Of a DNA stretch of 15,216 nucleotides, positions 14,567 through 15,216 are shown in pieces (positions within the stretch are counted from its first letter, which is position 1; every line of letters begins with the position of its first letter). This DNA comes from Acidimicrobiia bacterium UBA5794 (GTDB lineage: Bacteria > Actinomycetota > Acidimicrobiia > Spongiisociales > UBA5794). The position numbers and the translations under genes were made by a program. The notes beneath the pieces are model-generated. The model did not search any database. It was given only the letters and a program-made list of their open reading frames with translations, and was not told the DNA's origin. Location: positions 1 through 15,216 of the forward strand of contig DIDS01000007.1 in the NCBI GenBank assembly GCA_002418265.1, given 5' to 3'.

Positions 14567-15150
14567 GCAACAGACGCGACCTCGTTGCACTCACCAAAGA
14601 TCCCTCCGCGTTCCTCACACACCCCGACCCGGCACTTCGTCGCATGGCTGTGACGGCCCTCGATGCTCAATCCGCCAACGTCCACTTCATCACCGTTTCA
14701 CAACTCGCTGCCGATCCAAGCGAGCCCGTCCGCGCCGCTGCGGCGGAGAAGCTTGGCCTCTGTGGAAGTAGGGGCCTCAAGGCGCTTGCTACGTGCGAGT
14801 CCGACGCGGCTGCGACCGTGCGGGAGGCCACAGCGACCGCGTACGGCGAGATCGGTGACGCATCTGCGCTCGGCTGGCTTGCCGATGCTGCATCGAGCGA
14901 TGGGGACCGCCAAGTCCGAGAAGCAGCGGTTGCAGCGATCGGAGCCATCGGACATCCGGACGGGATCGACCCACTCCTCGCACTCATTGCCGACGGCCCA
15001 CCACAGGTCCGTCGGCGGGCAATCGCAGCCATCACCGTTTTTGATGATCCGCGAGTCGAACCAGCCATCAGACGAGCCGCGCTCGATCGCAACCCGGGCG
15101 TGAAGGAAGCCGCCGAGATGATCGTAGGGCGACAAATCCGCGAAGCCTGA
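14515..15150 (+). CDS. HEAT-repeat protein
   Basis: A 211-residue alpha-solenoid with about five to six HEAT-like helical pairs of roughly 30 residues, for example DPSEPVRAAAAEKLGLCG, DAAATVREATATAYGEIGD, DRQVREAAVAAIGAIGH and PPQVRRRAIAAITVFDD. It resembles the phycocyanobilin-lyase/PBS HEAT type and is probably a protein-interaction scaffold. There is no signal peptide. The start is uncertain. ATG 14515 lies 52 bases inside the thiolase and has no Shine-Dalgarno. The next ATG, 14644, would cut into the first repeat, whose pattern clearly begins before it. A CTG at 14563 overlapping the thiolase stop is a third option. Translation is likely coupled to the thiolase in any case. Confidence 0.75.
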   Translation: MYRCRSGNRDADRAHTLSNRRDLVALTKDPSAFLTHPDPALRRMAVTALDAQSANVHFITVSQLAADPSEPVRAAAAEKLGLCGSRGLKALATCESDAAATVREATATAYGEIGDASALGWLADAASSDGDRQVREAAVAAIGAIGHPDGIDPLLALIADGPPQVRRRAIAAITVFDDPRVEPAIRRAALDRNPGVKEAAEMIVGRQIREA

Positions 15151-15154
15151 AAAG

Positions 15155-15166
15155 TCTGACGTCAGA
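15155..15166. terminator. Palindrome TCTGACGTCAGA after the HEAT-repeat gene
   Basis: A perfect 12-bp dyad beginning five bases after the stop codon. As a hairpin it would have a short stem and is not followed by a T-run, so termination is uncertain. Its half-site TCTGAC/GTCAGA recurs at 1331-1352 and 10430-10447, also next to gene ends. Confidence 0.45.
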
Positions 15167-15216
15167 TAGCCGATGACCTGACCGGCCTCGGAAGTCAGAG
15201 AGCCCCCCTGCCCCTC
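15167..15216. other. Non-coding right edge, possible start of another repeat cluster
   Basis: No gene is visible in the last 50 bases. One AGTCAGA heptamer (15193-15199), identical to the array A unit, is followed by a C-rich run (from 15202) reminiscent of the C-rich stems at the left edge. The element, if there is one, continues outside the window. Confidence 0.3.

Overview
The window reads as chromosomal DNA of a high-GC Gram-positive bacterium (Actinomycetota). An uncultured Acidimicrobiia-type lineage is my best guess, but that is an inference. The support is GC-rich codon use, a DUF222/HNH (13E12-type) endonuclease, actinobacterial lipoproteins with Thr/Ser-rich linkers, and genes that look leaderless. 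No rRNA, tRNA, CRISPR array, phage or transposase gene is visible.

Layout. Positions 1-339 have no credible gene but are densely structured: four stem-loops (20-134), four copies of a 7-bp repeat AGTCAGA (136-163), a further hairpin (157-185), and 17 head-to-tail copies of another 7-bp unit, CATCGGT (191-309). A hormone-sensitive-lipase-type alpha/beta hydrolase (340-1338, +) follows. It converges on a long minus-strand block with a hairpin covering both stop codons. In transcription order that block is paaN-like aldehyde dehydrogenase, long-chain-type acyl-CoA synthetase, livH, livM, livK, livF, livG (10377 down to 1345). The synthetase/livH, livH/livM and livF/livG joints overlap by a few bases, a sign of translational coupling. 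livK is set apart by a 79-nt leader with a good ribosome-binding site and is followed by a very strong hairpin before livF.

Upstream of paaN, beyond a perfect 18-bp palindrome, are two exported proteins on the minus strand: a PKD-like protein and a small lipoprotein. Divergent from them is the DUF222/HNH gene (+), then a PcaF/PaaJ-type thiolase (+) and an overlapping HEAT-repeat protein (+).

How the genes may work together. LivHMKFG is a complete HAAT-family importer (two permeases, lipoprotein receptor, two ATPases). Its coupling to an acyl-CoA ligase, with a PaaN-type dehydrogenase upstream and a 3-oxoadipyl/3-oxoacyl-CoA thiolase nearby, suggests uptake, CoA activation and degradation of an organic acid (aromatic or fatty) rather than simple branched-chain amino acid import. 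This is inference: the phenylacetate ring-oxygenase genes and paaK are not in the window.

The least explained features are the two heptamer arrays and the recurring GTCAGA/TCTGAC palindromes at gene 3' ends (1331-1352, 10430-10447, 15155-15166), which share a sequence word with the first array.
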